NCBI RefSeq assembly: GCF_014873945.1
Contig: NZ_JADBEC010000001.1
Span: 124,001 to 188,000 of the forward strand
DNA length: 64,000 nucleotides
Reading direction: 5' to 3'
Origin: Rhizobium viscosum
GTDB taxonomy: Bacteria > Pseudomonadota > Alphaproteobacteria > Rhizobiales > Rhizobiaceae
Both the position numbers and the translations under genes were made by a program. Positions 1-8,602 of this stretch are shown here, piece by piece; the first letter of the stretch is position 1, and each line of letters opens with the position of its first letter. The notes under the pieces are model-generated. The model searched no databases, had not been told where the DNA came from, and was given only the letters and a program-made list of their open reading frames with translations.

Positions 1-177
1 TTCCTGCGTTTCGAAGGTCAGCTTGACCTGCTGGCGCATGTCGCCTGACGAGGTGTAGCCCATGATCGGATCGATCTTGCGCGGCTGCTCCTGATCGAAT
101 TCCAGCACCCAGAGATGGGTCTTAGCCTTGCCGGACTGCATTGCGGTCTTGGCCGGACGATAGATCTTAGCAGACAT
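1..177 (-). CDS. ETC complex I subunit, NDUFS4-like (partial)
   Basis: Only the first 59 codons are in the window; the rest lies beyond position 1. The protein begins MSAKIYRPAKTAMQSGKAKT and continues with HLWVLEFDQEQPRKIDPIMG, which is the pattern of the 'ETC complex I subunit conserved region' family. That family contains mitochondrial NDUFS4 (18 kDa/AQDQ), an accessory subunit of NADH:ubiquinone oxidoreductase on the matrix-side arm. Alphaproteobacteria carry it as a lone gene outside the nuo operon, as here. It is expected in the cytoplasm, bound to the peripheral arm of complex I. An NDUFA12-like partner subunit lies about 23 kb away in the same window. Confidence 0.85.
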   Translation of the reverse strand, partial: MSAKIYRPAKTAMQSGKAKTHLWVLEFDQEQPRKIDPIMGYTSSGDMRQQVKLTFETQE

Positions 178-539
178 GCTGCAGTGCCTCCGATATGCGG
201 GCGGCGCCCGCCTTTCATAAATCAACCCTGATCAGGCTCGCTGGCGTATCCCAATATCGCAGCAAGAAGTGAATTTTGATTATCCGCGAATCCTCGTTTT
301 TTCAAGGGAAAAGCGCCGTTATCACAGCATGGACAGGTGAGCGAAACCGATTGCCGGATCGTGCGTTTCTTATAAGGAGCACCAGGCGTAACCCTCGCAG
401 CCGGGCGTGGATAAGCGGGCAATCCTGCCACATAATCCGAAATGTTTCGGATTGTTGCATGTTTTGATCGCTTTCTAATTGTTAGAGCCGGCATAGGCGA
501 CTAGGGTGCCTACCAACCGTTGTGACACGGGTGAGAGCT
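178..539. other. Intergenic region upstream of the NDUFS4-like gene
   Basis: No convincing coding sequence is seen in about 360 bases. It holds the 5' region of the NDUFS4-like gene and a perfect 20-bp palindrome (listed separately). The two overlapping short ORFs here lack ribosome binding sites and family resemblance. Confidence 0.5.
434..453. promoter_or_regulatory. Perfect 20-bp palindrome
   Basis: AATCCGAAA, a TG spacer, then TTTCGGATT: nine-base arms with no mismatch. No T-run follows on either strand, so an operator or protein-binding site is more likely than a terminator. It lies about 85 bp upstream of the 36-codon ORF at 540 and about 260 bp upstream of the NDUFS4-like start. The binding protein is unknown. 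Confidence 0.45.
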
Positions 540-650
540 ATGAGAACCTCTGCAGAATTCCATGCCATCATGATTGGAGCCAGTATCACTGCGTTTTTTT
601 ACGCGGCGATCAGCTATGCCCAATATGTCGGCCTGCTTGCTCAAGGCTGA
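540..650 (+). CDS. Possible 36-residue membrane peptide
   Basis: An ATG preceded by GTGAGAGCT (weak Shine-Dalgarno) opens a 36-codon ORF ending in TGA. The peptide has a short polar N-terminus ([11 protein letters not shown]) and a mostly hydrophobic, aromatic core ([21 protein letters not shown]) long enough for one membrane helix. I do not recognise a family. It lies alone between the NDUFS4-like gene and tRNA-Pro. Support is limited to ORF integrity, a plausible start and the hydrophobic profile, so it may be chance. Confidence 0.35.
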   Translation: MRTSAEFHAIMIGASITAFFYAAISYAQYVGLLAQG

Positions 651-790
651 ATCACGGCACGCTTAGGCAGGCGTGCTTTGCGATGTGAATGATATTGTCG
701 TGTGTCCCCGATACCAAAGGCCTGCTTGAGACGGCAAGGGCACAACCTGTGGTGCCGATCTCAAATCACTGGGGGACATAGGGAAAAACA

Positions 791-867
<77 letters not shown>

Positions 868-950
868 AGCCGTTGTTGGCAGCGGGAATACACGCTTCCC
901 CCCGCCCTAGCAACCCCATAAATCCACCTAGGCCGGCAGATTTCACAGGC

Positions 951-1439
951 TTACTTCGCCTTTTTCGTTATCGTGGCGCTGACCAGGCGATCACCGGGGC
1001 GGATATTGAGCTTACGGGCGACACCGGCATTCACCTCGACTACATAGCGCACTTCGCCCATCGAATCGATGATGTCGCGGGAATAGGGTGTCGCGTCTTC
1101 CTTGATATGGGTGATCACGCCCCTGTTGTCCGCAAAGAGCATATCGAGAGGCAGGACGGTATTTTCCATCCACATGGTGACACGCCGCGATACGCCGAAA
1201 TCAAAGATCATGCCGGCGTCTTCAGCCATTGCCTTGCGGAACATCAGACCGTAGGCGCGCTGGTCGCCGGTCGCAGCGATCTCTACGGTGAAGTGCAGCA
1301 TTTTGCCGGCAGCTGTCTGGATGATCAGCGGCTCTCTATCGAAGTGCATTTCCTGCTGCGCGAATGCCGGCAGGGCGGCCATGAAAAAAAGCGCCATGAA
1401 GGCGCTTCTCAACATCTCAATAGAAAACAGGCTGCGCAT
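951..1439 (-). CDS. DUF192 family exported protein
   Basis: 162 residues. The N-terminus is a signal peptide (hydrophobic stretch up to LPAFAQ, about residue 27), so the protein is probably periplasmic. The body matches DUF192: RAYGLMFRK, then the signature MWMENT, then PLDMLFAD, and RPGD near the end. The biochemical function of DUF192 is not established. The ATG overlaps the stop of the upstream cold-shock gene in the arrangement TGATG, which suggests translational coupling; a TTG one codon earlier is the alternative start. The two genes form a two-gene operon. Confidence 0.85.
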   Translation of the reverse strand: MRSLFSIEMLRSAFMALFFMAALPAFAQQEMHFDREPLIIQTAAGKMLHFTVEIAATGDQRAYGLMFRKAMAEDAGMIFDFGVSRRVTMWMENTVLPLDMLFADNRGVITHIKEDATPYSRDIIDSMGEVRYVVEVNAGVARKLNIRPGDRLVSATITKKAK

Positions 1440-2017
1440 CAATGAGACCGGCCAACCGGGCTCGGAACGTCAGGATGGATCTCGGCAGCCATCAGGCCCT
1501 TCTCGCCGTCGCCGAAGCGCACCAGCACCACCTGCCCGGGGCGCAGTTCCGTGAGGCCGAAGCGGCGGAGCGTTTCCATATGCACGAAGATATCTTCCGT
1601 GCCCTCACCGCGTGTCAGGAAGCCGAAGCCCTTGGTGCGGTTGAACCACTTCACCAGGGCACGCTCGAGGCCGCTGGTTGCGGTGACCTGCACATGGGTG
1701 CGAACCGGTGGCATCTGCGAGGGATGGATCGCAGTCGACTGATCCATGGAGAGGATCTTGAAGGCCTGGAAACCACGCTCGCGGCGCTGGATGAGAGCGA
1801 CGATGCGGGTGCCCTCGAGGATGGTTTGGTAGCCGTCGCGGCGGAGGCAGGTGACGTGCAGCAGCACATCCTGCATGCCATTGTCGGGAACGATGAAGCC
1901 AAAACCCTTGGCCACGTCGAACCATTTCACCACGCCGGTGATTTCAACGAGGTCAACCGGTTCCGCCGACATCTCTTCGAGGTCGGTAAAGCCATTCGGT
2001 GAAATCCTGTCAGCCAT
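1439..2017 (-). CDS. Two-domain cold-shock protein
   Basis: 192 residues containing two cold-shock domains instead of the usual one. The first (about residues 25-90) has [15 protein letters not shown] and a DVLLHV version of RNP2. The second (about 118-182) has [15 protein letters not shown] and DIFVH. Tandem-CSD proteins of this length are common in alphaproteobacteria and bind single-stranded nucleic acid, acting as RNA chaperones or antitermination factors. An acidic N-terminal extension of about 24 residues precedes the first domain. It is the first gene of a pair with the DUF192 gene. Confidence 0.9.
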   Translation of the reverse strand: MADRISPNGFTDLEEMSAEPVDLVEITGVVKWFDVAKGFGFIVPDNGMQDVLLHVTCLRRDGYQTILEGTRIVALIQRRERGFQAFKILSMDQSTAIHPSQMPPVRTHVQVTATSGLERALVKWFNRTKGFGFLTRGEGTEDIFVHMETLRRFGLTELRPGQVVLVRFGDGEKGLMAAEIHPDVPSPVGRSH

Positions 2018-2211
2018 GTCGCCAGCCCCTCAATACGCGTCACACTGTTACGGTTAACTGATTCTTGAAATCAAGATTAACATCTTGGTAACGGATAAGC
2101 GCAAGTCCTAGTTTTCGGTTATTCCCAACTGTACATTTTATCGAGATGACTTGCCCGAAACTGGCGTCTGTTACTCCAGATGGGCTAGCCTAAATAGAGA
2201 GAGGAAACACA

Positions 2212-2652
2212 ATGCGTTATCTCCACACCATGGTTCGCGTCAAAGACCTCGACGCTTCCCTCCATTTTTACACCACACTCTTCGGACTCGAGGAAATCCG
2301 ACGCCATGAGAACGAGAAGGGCCGCTTCACGCTCGTTTTCCTGGCCGCTCGCGATGATCTCGACCGCGCCCGCAGCGAAAAAGCTCCGTGCCTGGAGCTC
2401 ACTTATAACTGGGACACTGAAGATTATACCGGAGGACGCAATTTCGGTCACCTCGCCTATGAGGTGGATGACATCTACGCGATCTGCCAGAAGTTGATGG
2501 ACAATGGTATTACGATTAACCGCCCCCCGCGTGACGGTAACATGGCCTTCGTACGCTCGCCTGACGGCATCTCGATAGAGATCCTGCAGAAGGGCGAAAA
2601 ACTGGCTCCGGCCGAACCCTGGCTGTCCATGGGCAATACCGGCGCCTGGTAA
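2212..2652 (+). CDS. gloA: Lactoylglutathione lyase (glyoxalase I)
   Basis: 146 residues, the usual length. It converts the methylglyoxal-glutathione hemithioacetal to S-lactoylglutathione in the cytoplasm. The metal ligands of the family are visible: His5 ([10 protein letters not shown]), Glu62 (CLELTYNW), His80 (NFGHLAYEV) and Glu123 (SIEILQ). The ATG follows GAGAGAGGAAACACA, a good Shine-Dalgarno. It is transcribed away from the cold-shock gene across a 194-bp spacer that must hold both promoters. Confidence 0.93.
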   Translation: MRYLHTMVRVKDLDASLHFYTTLFGLEEIRRHENEKGRFTLVFLAARDDLDRARSEKAPCLELTYNWDTEDYTGGRNFGHLAYEVDDIYAICQKLMDNGITINRPPRDGNMAFVRSPDGISIEILQKGEKLAPAEPWLSMGNTGAW

Positions 2653-2748
2653 GCCAAGCTGCAGGCAAGCTTCACGAGGCATTCTCCGGTTCTATCGTAA
2701 CGGAAGTGCGCTTTCGGGCGCCTTCCGCTTTCACCGGAGATTTCTCGG

Positions 2749-3840
2749 TTGACCAGAAACAACAAGCGGATTGCCCCTTCGAGCCGGCAGGCTGTCGGGG
2801 CTTTGCTGATCGCCAGCTCTATCCTGGCGCTTTCCGGCTGCGTCTCCAACAAGAAGGCGCTTGATTCGGCCGCCCTTGCCACACCGGCCGTGGAGGGGCA
2901 GCCCGCGCCGCGGCTTGCAGCCGCAATGCCTGCATCGTCGGCCACATCGAAACAGCCCTATCGCGATCCGATGCTGACCAACGTCTCCGGTGTCGATGCG
3001 CAGGCAGCAGTGCAAGATCCGAATGCGGCAATGGCCGCTCCGCCCGTCGATCCGGCCATGCAACCGCAGCAGCCAGCCAATATCGGCGGTCTCGTCATGC
3101 AGTCGACGCGAATCAATGCGCAGGCGATGAGCATCTTTTCCGATCATCAGCCGCTGCCGCAGAACAATTCGACCTCGACGGTCATCCAGCCGCAGGGCGT
3201 AAAGGCCTACGCACCTGAGAACGCCGGCCCAAGATCGAGCGTATTCAGCGCGCCGCCCGAGCCACAACAAGGCGAGATTCTGCCGCAGCAATCATCACAG
3301 AATACCAGCACGAAGCTTGCGCCTCAGACAGCCTCGCTTGCCGGCGGAAGCATTCCTGGATCGACAATGAACGCGCTCTACAGCGCGCCGAAGCAGAACC
3401 TGCTCAGCAGCCTTTCCGGGCTGCTGCAGAAGGCATCGCTGCCCGGCATGACGCGTGTCGCACCAAACGGCCTGCATGTGCAGAACGACAGCGTCCAGGT
3501 CGGCTGCTTCAAGCCCGATCTCATGCGGGTCATCGAGACGGTCGAGACTCATTTCGGCAAGCCAGTTGTCGTCACGTCAGGTTACCGCGATCCGCAGCAT
3601 AACCGTGAAGTCGGCGGCGCCGAGGAATCGATGCACAAGAGCTGCGAAGCCGCCGATATCCAGATCAACGGCGTCAGCAAATGGGATATCGCCGAATATA
3701 TCCGGTCGCTCCCGAACCGCGGCGGCGTCGGTACCTATTGCCACACGGATTCGGTCCATCTGGACACGGGTAATGCCCGCGACTGGAACTGGGGCTGCGG
3801 CCGCAAGAGCGCGCCAATCGCTACAGCAAGGGCGATCTGA
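2749..3840 (+). CDS. M15-family peptidase lipoprotein (YcbK/D,D-carboxypeptidase-like)
   Basis: 363 residues starting at a TTG preceded by CCGGAGA at good spacing. Residues 17-31 form a lipoprotein signal ending in the lipobox LSGC (Cys31). Residues 35-230 are a low-complexity Pro/Ala/Gln linker, and the C-terminal 120 residues are a peptidase M15A domain. The zinc site is intact: His296 and Asp303 in MHKSCEAAD, and His337 in VHLD. It is expected to act on periplasmic peptidoglycan stem peptides from a membrane anchor. The long linker suggests reach from the outer membrane into the cell wall. Confidence 0.85.
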   Translation: MTRNNKRIAPSSRQAVGALLIASSILALSGCVSNKKALDSAALATPAVEGQPAPRLAAAMPASSATSKQPYRDPMLTNVSGVDAQAAVQDPNAAMAAPPVDPAMQPQQPANIGGLVMQSTRINAQAMSIFSDHQPLPQNNSTSTVIQPQGVKAYAPENAGPRSSVFSAPPEPQQGEILPQQSSQNTSTKLAPQTASLAGGSIPGSTMNALYSAPKQNLLSSLSGLLQKASLPGMTRVAPNGLHVQNDSVQVGCFKPDLMRVIETVETHFGKPVVVTSGYRDPQHNREVGGAEESMHKSCEAADIQINGVSKWDIAEYIRSLPNRGGVGTYCHTDSVHLDTGNARDWNWGCGRKSAPIATARAI

Positions 3841-3873
3841 CCTTTCAACTTTTGAAAGCGTCACGTAGGGGAA

Positions 3874-3902
3874 GCGGCCGCCACCGGATTTCCGGCGGCC
3901 GC
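3874..3902. repeat. GC-rich inverted repeat downstream of the M15 gene
   Basis: GCGGCCGCC and GGCGGCCGC separated by 11 bases can form a strong hairpin 33 bp after the M15 stop codon. No T-run follows, so it may be a transcript-end stabiliser or a weak terminator. Confidence 0.4.
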
Positions 3903-3989
3903 TGCAGCTCTTTGATTCGGCTGCAATAATCTTCGTTTTCCACAAGCGGAAACGGCCTGTCATTTTTTTGAAAAATTTCGAATTTGCCG

Positions 3990-4018
3990 CTTGCGGGATC
4001 GGAAGTGCCTGACTATAA
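3990..4018 (+). promoter_or_regulatory. Promoter of tRNA-Glu copy 1
   Basis: CTTGCG, 17 bases, CTATAA. This fits the rhizobial housekeeping sigma consensus (CTTGAC-N17-CTATAT). The -10 ends 17 bp before the tRNA. The same boxes recur before the other two tRNA-Glu genes. Confidence 0.7.
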
Positions 4019-4035
4019 GGGCGCCACCACAGCAC

Positions 4036-4110
4036 GCGCCCTTCGTCTATCGGTTAGGACGACAGATTTTCATTCTGTAAAGAGGGGTTCGACTCCCCTA
4101 GGGCGTGCCA
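4036..4110 (+). tRNA. tRNA-Glu (anticodon TTC), copy 1
   Basis: 75 nt with CCA encoded. Acceptor GCGCCCT pairs with AGGGCGT, the anticodon loop is TTTTCAT, and the T-arm is GGGGTTCGACTCCCC. It is identical in sequence to copy 3. Confidence 0.95.
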
Positions 4111-4143
4111 CTTTCTTCTTCCGATTCGACATTATACTTACCG

Positions 4144-4172
4144 CTTGCGGAACGCGTTGCGCTTTCCTATTT
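4144..4172 (+). promoter_or_regulatory. Promoter of tRNA-Glu copy 2
   Basis: CTTGCG, 17 bases, CTATTT. The -35 box and spacing match those of copies 1 and 3, but the sequence between the -10 and the tRNA differs. Confidence 0.6.
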
Positions 4173-4185
4173 GTGCTGAAAGCCT

Positions 4186-4260
4186 GCGCCCTTCGTCTAT
4201 CGGTTAGGACGACAGATTCTCATTCTGTAAAGAGGGGTTCGACTCCCCTAGGGCGTACCA
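4186..4260 (+). tRNA. tRNA-Glu (anticodon CTC), copy 2
   Basis: 75 nt with CCA encoded. It matches copies 1 and 3 except at two positions: T to C at the first anticodon base (loop TTCTCAT), and the discriminator base, A here and G in the others. It thus reads GAG instead of GAA and looks like a duplicated and recoded copy. Confidence 0.95.
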
Positions 4261-4673
4261 CGAGCGATCAACCATTTCGGCAAGATCCGAACCGGAAGAT
4301 CAATCCGGAGCTTGTTCGACACGCTTGGAGCCAGCTGCGATTGCTCAGCCCCTAGAAACCGAATGTATCTTTCCAGTGGGTCATCCATTGGGCCACCTCA
4401 TCGATGGCGTTGCCCAAACCGTTATTTGTCAGGCCTGCAGACGCCTTCAGCACTGTGAATGCAATGCTGGTTTTTACCACTTAACAAAAGATCAACTTAA
4501 GCGCGAAATCTCGGATGCCCATCCCCATTGATTACCGGGGGGATAGAGCTACAATGAGCCAAGCATGCTGCCCGCAATCGGGCTTAGAGATAGCACTTGC
4601 GCCTGAAGACTCTGGCTTTTCCACAAGCCCAACAAAAATCTGCATAATCCGGCGAAAAATTCTCGTTTTGCCG
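4261..4673. other. Spacer between tRNA-Glu copies 2 and 3
   Basis: About 410 bases with no supported gene. The short plus-strand ORFs here have no ribosome binding site or recognisable domain. Its last 60 bases resemble the region upstream of tRNA-Glu copy 1 (TTTTCCACAAGC, then AAAAATT and TTTGCCGCTTGCGG). Confidence 0.5.
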
Positions 4674-4702
4674 CTTGCGGTGCAGAAAGGTGCTGACTAT
4701 AA
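4674..4702 (+). promoter_or_regulatory. Promoter of tRNA-Glu copy 3
   Basis: CTTGCG, 17 bases, CTATAA. The stretch TGACTATAAGGGCGCCACCA after the spacer is identical to copy 1, so promoter and leader were duplicated together with the tRNA. Confidence 0.7.
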
Positions 4703-4721
4703 GGGCGCCACCACAGAGCAC

Positions 4722-4796
4722 GCGCCCTTCGTCTATCGGTTAGGACGACAGATTTTCATTCTGTAAAGAGGGGTTCGACTCCCCTAGGGCGTGCCA
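4722..4796 (+). tRNA. tRNA-Glu (anticodon TTC), copy 3
   Basis: 75 nt, CCA encoded, identical to copy 1 including the discriminator base. Only the leader differs slightly (CACAGAGCAC instead of CACAGCAC). Confidence 0.95.
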
Positions 4797-4971
4797 CTCT
4801 CCTTCAACATCCCCCTGTCTTTTCATAGAGTTCCGTTCGCGGATCCCGCTGTGCCTGCTTGCGAATTGATAGGGCAGACGCAGTGACATCACGCATCATA
4901 CGCTACCGGCGGCAGCGCGAATCTCGGCTCGTGCCGCTGATCCTTTTCCGAAACGATAGCCCTTCAGCCGG

Positions 4972-6774
4972 TTACTTGGCCGGCGCGCCGTCGCTGATGC
5001 GCAGCTGGATTCTGCGCGAGCCCTGATAATGTTCGGCACCGAGAGAGCCTGCGACATGCAGGTTGGCGCCGCGGGAGTTGAGAAGCAGGTTGCCGAGCGG
5101 CGTTTCCGCAGCCCTGAAGGCGATGCCGTCGAGGCGCGCGCCATCCATGGCTTCCAGCGTCACTTTCACATGCCGCTCGCCGACCAGACGGGAATCACGC
5201 ACACGATGCGCCGGTACGGCAAAGACCGGCTGCGAATGCCCCGAGCCATAGGGTCCAGCCGTTTCCAGACGGTCGATAAGCTCGATCGTTGCCCCGCTTG
5301 CAGCGATGGCGCCATCGATCTTCAGCGTTTCATTGGCGACAAGGGCCGACACCGTCTTCTGTGCCTTCTCGGTGAAGAAGGCTCGCAGCAGGCCAAGCTT
5401 GCCGCGCTCGACGGTCAGACCGGCCGCCATGGCATGACCACCGCCTTTCACAAGCAGTCCTTCATCGACCGCCCCACGCACCATCCTGCCCATGTCGAAG
5501 CCATTGATCGATCGCCCCGAGCCAGTGCCCCTGCCTGATGGGTCGAAGGCGATGGCGAAGGCAGGTCGCTTGAACCTCTCCTTGAGGCGCGCGGCAATGA
5601 GGCCAACAATGCCGGGGTGCCATTTCTCATGCGCGGTGACGATGACGGAGGCCCCCTCGCCGTCTCCATACTCGGCCAGCGCTTCGGCCTCGGCCTCCTG
5701 CAGCATGACCGCTTCCATGGCTTGCCGTTCGCGGTTGAGCTCGTCCAGCCGCTGAGCGATAGCTTCCGCCTCAACGGCATCATCCAGCGTCAGCAGGCGG
5801 CTTCCAAGGGCTGCATCACCGATTCGCCCGCCGGCATTGATGCGCGGGCCGATCAGGAAGCCGAAATGATAGGGTGTCACCGGCCCTGCCAGGCCCGCTT
5901 TGCGGAATAGCGCGGCAAGGCCGGCATTGCTCTGGTGGCGCGCGGCGACCAATCCCTTGACCACGTAGGCGCGGTTGAGGCCCTTGAGGGGCACGACATC
6001 GCAGACGGTCGCGAGTGCCACGATATCCAGCCACTGCAGGAGATCGATCGCGAGAATGCGCTTGTCTCCGGCCTCGCGCAGCAGGCGCAGCGTTGCCACA
6101 AGCACCATGAAAACGACGCCCGCCGCACAAAGATGCCCAAGCCCGGAAAGATCGTCTTCGCGGTTTGGATTGACGAGGGAATGGCAGGGCGGCAACTCGT
6201 GTGTCACCTGGTGGTGATCGATAACGACGACATCGATGTTACGGTTCGCGGCAGCCGCCAGCGCCTCGTGACTGGTGGAGCCGCAATCGACCGTGACGAT
6301 CAGGCTCGCACCATTGTCGATCAACTGATTGATGGCGGTCGGGTTGGGGCCGTAGCCTTCGAAGATGCGATCGGGAATATAGATATGCGCCTTGACGCCG
6401 AAATGGGTCAGGAAGCGATACATGAGCGCGGAGGATGCTGCGCCATCGACATCGTAGTCGCCGAAGATCGCGACGGGCTCGCCATCACGGATCGCAGCGG
6501 CAAGACGCCTAGCGGCCTTCTCGCAATCCGTCAGCTTGTAGGGGTCGGGCATGAGGCTGCGGATGGTGGGATCCAGGAATTCGACGGCCTCGTCCACCGT
6601 CACGCCGCGCCCGGCTAGCACACGTGCGATCAGATCCGGCAGGCCATGCATCTGCGACATGGCGAGCGCGCGATTCTGCCCCGCCTGATCGAGGCGTGAA
6701 ACCCAGCGATTGTCGAGAACCGATTTTTCGACGCCCAGGAAGGCGCGTGGTACCGGATCGACCTGATCTGCCAT
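4972..6774 (-). CDS. recJ: Single-stranded-DNA-specific exonuclease RecJ
   Basis: 600 residues from the chosen start. RecJ degrades single-stranded DNA 5' to 3' in RecF-pathway recombination and mismatch repair. DHH-family motifs are present: FGDYDVDGAASSAL (metal-binding aspartates), TVDCGSTS and VVVIDHHQVTH. The DHHA1 part follows, with GGRIGDAALGSRLL, and GGHAMAAGLT lies before the C-terminal OB-like region. I chose the ATG giving MADQVDPVPRAF because GCGGAG precedes it by 8 bases; an in-frame ATG seven codons upstream (6795) is possible. Downstream, on the same strand, are only tRNA genes on the opposite strand. Confidence 0.94.
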   Translation of the reverse strand: MADQVDPVPRAFLGVEKSVLDNRWVSRLDQAGQNRALAMSQMHGLPDLIARVLAGRGVTVDEAVEFLDPTIRSLMPDPYKLTDCEKAARRLAAAIRDGEPVAIFGDYDVDGAASSALMYRFLTHFGVKAHIYIPDRIFEGYGPNPTAINQLIDNGASLIVTVDCGSTSHEALAAAANRNIDVVVIDHHQVTHELPPCHSLVNPNREDDLSGLGHLCAAGVVFMVLVATLRLLREAGDKRILAIDLLQWLDIVALATVCDVVPLKGLNRAYVVKGLVAARHQSNAGLAALFRKAGLAGPVTPYHFGFLIGPRINAGGRIGDAALGSRLLTLDDAVEAEAIAQRLDELNRERQAMEAVMLQEAEAEALAEYGDGEGASVIVTAHEKWHPGIVGLIAARLKERFKRPAFAIAFDPSGRGTGSGRSINGFDMGRMVRGAVDEGLLVKGGGHAMAAGLTVERGKLGLLRAFFTEKAQKTVSALVANETLKIDGAIAASGATIELIDRLETAGPYGSGHSQPVFAVPAHRVRDSRLVGERHVKVTLEAMDGARLDGIAFRAAETPLGNLLLNSRGANLHVAGSLGAEHYQGSRRIQLRISDGAPAK

Positions 6775-6853
6775 GCCAAACTCCGCTTTCATCATCTGCC
6801 CTTTTTACAGATGCAGAACGGATAGCAAAGCGGTTGATTTCAGGCCCTGTGGA

Positions 6854-7066
6854 TTACCAGAAAATTGCCCAGATAACCAAGCCGATAACAAGCAGCTGGA
6901 CGAAGAGAACCGAAAGCAGGATCAGGAGCGTGGCCCAATTTCGTCCTCTCGGCACTTCGCGCTCGAAGGCTGCTCCAAGCGCCGTCGGGGCAGATTTCAG
7001 CAAGCCCGCCTGAGGGTTTTCGATCTCCGTCCGAACATGATCATGCGTATGCTCGATATTCCTCAA
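6854..7066 (-). CDS. Small single-pass membrane protein
   Basis: 70 residues from a TTG start with GGAG seven bases upstream. The first 40 residues are polar (MRNIEHTHDHVRTEIENPQ), and the last 28 form one hydrophobic helix ending at the C-terminus (LLILLSVLFVQLLVIGLVIW). The protein would be a tail-anchored inner-membrane protein with its N-terminus in the cytoplasm. I do not recognise a family. It lies between hom and recJ on the same strand and may be co-transcribed with recJ. Confidence 0.6.
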   Translation of the reverse strand: MRNIEHTHDHVRTEIENPQAGLLKSAPTALGAAFEREVPRGRNWATLLILLSVLFVQLLVIGLVIWAIFW

Positions 7067-7155
7067 CCCGCGACTCCAACGGCTCCCAGGTTCATTATAT
7101 CTATATCTACATATCTGTTAATATAAATTCGGCGAAATGCTTTGATTAATAACAG

Positions 7156-7182
7156 AAAACCCGTCCGAGTGATCCCGGACGG
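7156..7182 (-). terminator. Rho-independent terminator of hom
   Basis: On the minus strand CCGTCCG, an 8-base loop and CGGACGG are followed by GTTTTC. The hairpin lies just downstream of the hom stop codon. Confidence 0.75.
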
Positions 7183-7210
7183 ACTGATCTGTTCCAATCT
7201 GGAATAAATG

Positions 7211-8536
7211 TCAGGATTCTTCCTTGGGACGCTCGATGCGGATCACCTGCGGCTCCCCGACGAGGTAGCCCTCTTCCTTGATCGCGGCAACTGCCTTGCG
7301 CACTGAGTCTTCCATCGTCGCGTGGGTGACGAGGATGATCGTTTGGTGGTGTGAGGGCGCCAGATGCTGCTTGGAACGCTGGACGATCGATTCCAGGGAA
7401 ATCTGGTTTTCCGCCATGCGGGTCGCGACGCTCGCAAAAACACCGGTGCGGTCGAGAACAGTCAGGCGGATGAAATAGCCGCCCTCATGGCTCTGGATCT
7501 GCGCCTTACGATAGGTCTCGAGCGACTTGGCGGGATGGCCGAGAACGGGAACGCGCTGGGCGCCCGGCTGGCTTTTGGCGATGTCGGCAATATCGCCGAG
7601 CACCGAAGAGGCTGTAGCATTGCCGCCGGCACCGGGGCCGACCATCAAGAGTTCTCCGAGGATATCGGATTCGATTGCGACCGCATTGGTGACGCCGTCG
7701 ACCTGGGCAATGACGGAATCGACCGGCACCATGGTTGGATGCACGCGCTGTTCAATGCCGGTATCCGTGCGCTGGGCGACGCCGAGCAGCTTGATACGGT
7801 AGCCGAGCTCGGCAGCAGCCCTGATATCCTCGATCGAAATATTCGTGATGCCTTCGAGATAGATATCGTCGGCAGCGATCTTGTTGCCGAAAGCAAGCGT
7901 CGTCAGGATCGATAGCTTGTGGGCGGTGTCATTGCCTTCGATGTCGAAGGCCGGATCGGCTTCGGCATAACCGAGACGCTGGGCTTCCTTCAGGCAATCG
8001 GCAAAGGACAGGCCTTCCTTCTCCATCTTGGTGAGGATGTAGTTGCAGGTGCCGTTCATGATGCCGTAGACGCGCGAGATCGTGTTGCCCGTCAGCGATT
8101 CACGCAGCGCCTTGATGACGGGGATGCCCCCGGCAACGGCCGCTTCGAAGTTCAGGAGCGAGCCCTTCTCCTCCGCAATCGTCGCAAGCTCGACGCCGTG
8201 ATAGGCAAGCAGCGCCTTGTTGGCAGTCACCACATGAAGACCACGGGAAAGAGCGGTGCGAACGGCCACGTTTGCAGCCCCTTCGGCACCGCCGATCAGC
8301 TCGACGAACACGTCGATATCGGCCTTTTCAGCCAGTTCTTCCGGGCGCTCGTACCAGGTGATGCCGGTCAGGTCGATGCCGCGGTCCTTCGAGCGGTCAC
8401 GGGCCGAAACTGCCGTAATCGTAATCGGGCGGCCGCAGGTGACTGCAAGTTCGTTGCTCTTCTGCTTGATGATGCGAACAAGCGAGGCACCAACGGTGCC
8501 CAAGCCCGCAATGCCGATTTTGAGGGCATCTGCCAT
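7211..8536 (-). CDS. hom: Homoserine dehydrogenase
   Basis: 441 residues. It reduces aspartate semialdehyde to homoserine, the branch point to threonine, methionine and isoleucine. The N-terminal Rossmann motif is GIAGLGTVGASLV. The catalytic domain follows, with GIMNGTCNYILTKM and the lysine-containing AEADPAFDIEGNDTAHKL. The C-terminal ACT domain (about residues 350-430, including GVFASVATRMAENQISLES) is where threonine feedback normally acts. It lies 66 bp downstream of an aminotransferase gene on the same strand; a hairpin between them may modulate read-through. Confidence 0.95.
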   Translation of the reverse strand: MADALKIGIAGLGTVGASLVRIIKQKSNELAVTCGRPITITAVSARDRSKDRGIDLTGITWYERPEELAEKADIDVFVELIGGAEGAANVAVRTALSRGLHVVTANKALLAYHGVELATIAEEKGSLLNFEAAVAGGIPVIKALRESLTGNTISRVYGIMNGTCNYILTKMEKEGLSFADCLKEAQRLGYAEADPAFDIEGNDTAHKLSILTTLAFGNKIAADDIYLEGITNISIEDIRAAAELGYRIKLLGVAQRTDTGIEQRVHPTMVPVDSVIAQVDGVTNAVAIESDILGELLMVGPGAGGNATASSVLGDIADIAKSQPGAQRVPVLGHPAKSLETYRKAQIQSHEGGYFIRLTVLDRTGVFASVATRMAENQISLESIVQRSKQHLAPSHHQTIILVTHATMEDSVRKAVAAIKEEGYLVGEPQVIRIERPKEES

Positions 8537-8565
8537 GGATCGATCCTGAAATGTCTCTGGTGAGA

Positions 8566-8589
8566 GACAGCCGCAGATGAGCGGCTGTC
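8566..8589 (-). other. Hairpin between the aminotransferase gene and hom
   Basis: GACAGCCGC and GCGGCTGTC form a 9-bp stem with a 6-base loop. It lacks a T-run on the minus strand, so it may be a weak terminator or a transcript stabiliser within the operon. Confidence 0.45.
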
Positions 8590-8602
8590 TTCAAAGTTGG
8601 AA

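Noticed and set aside
4325..4531. A 68-codon ORF between tRNA-Glu copies
   Set aside because: No ribosome site, domain or coding character.
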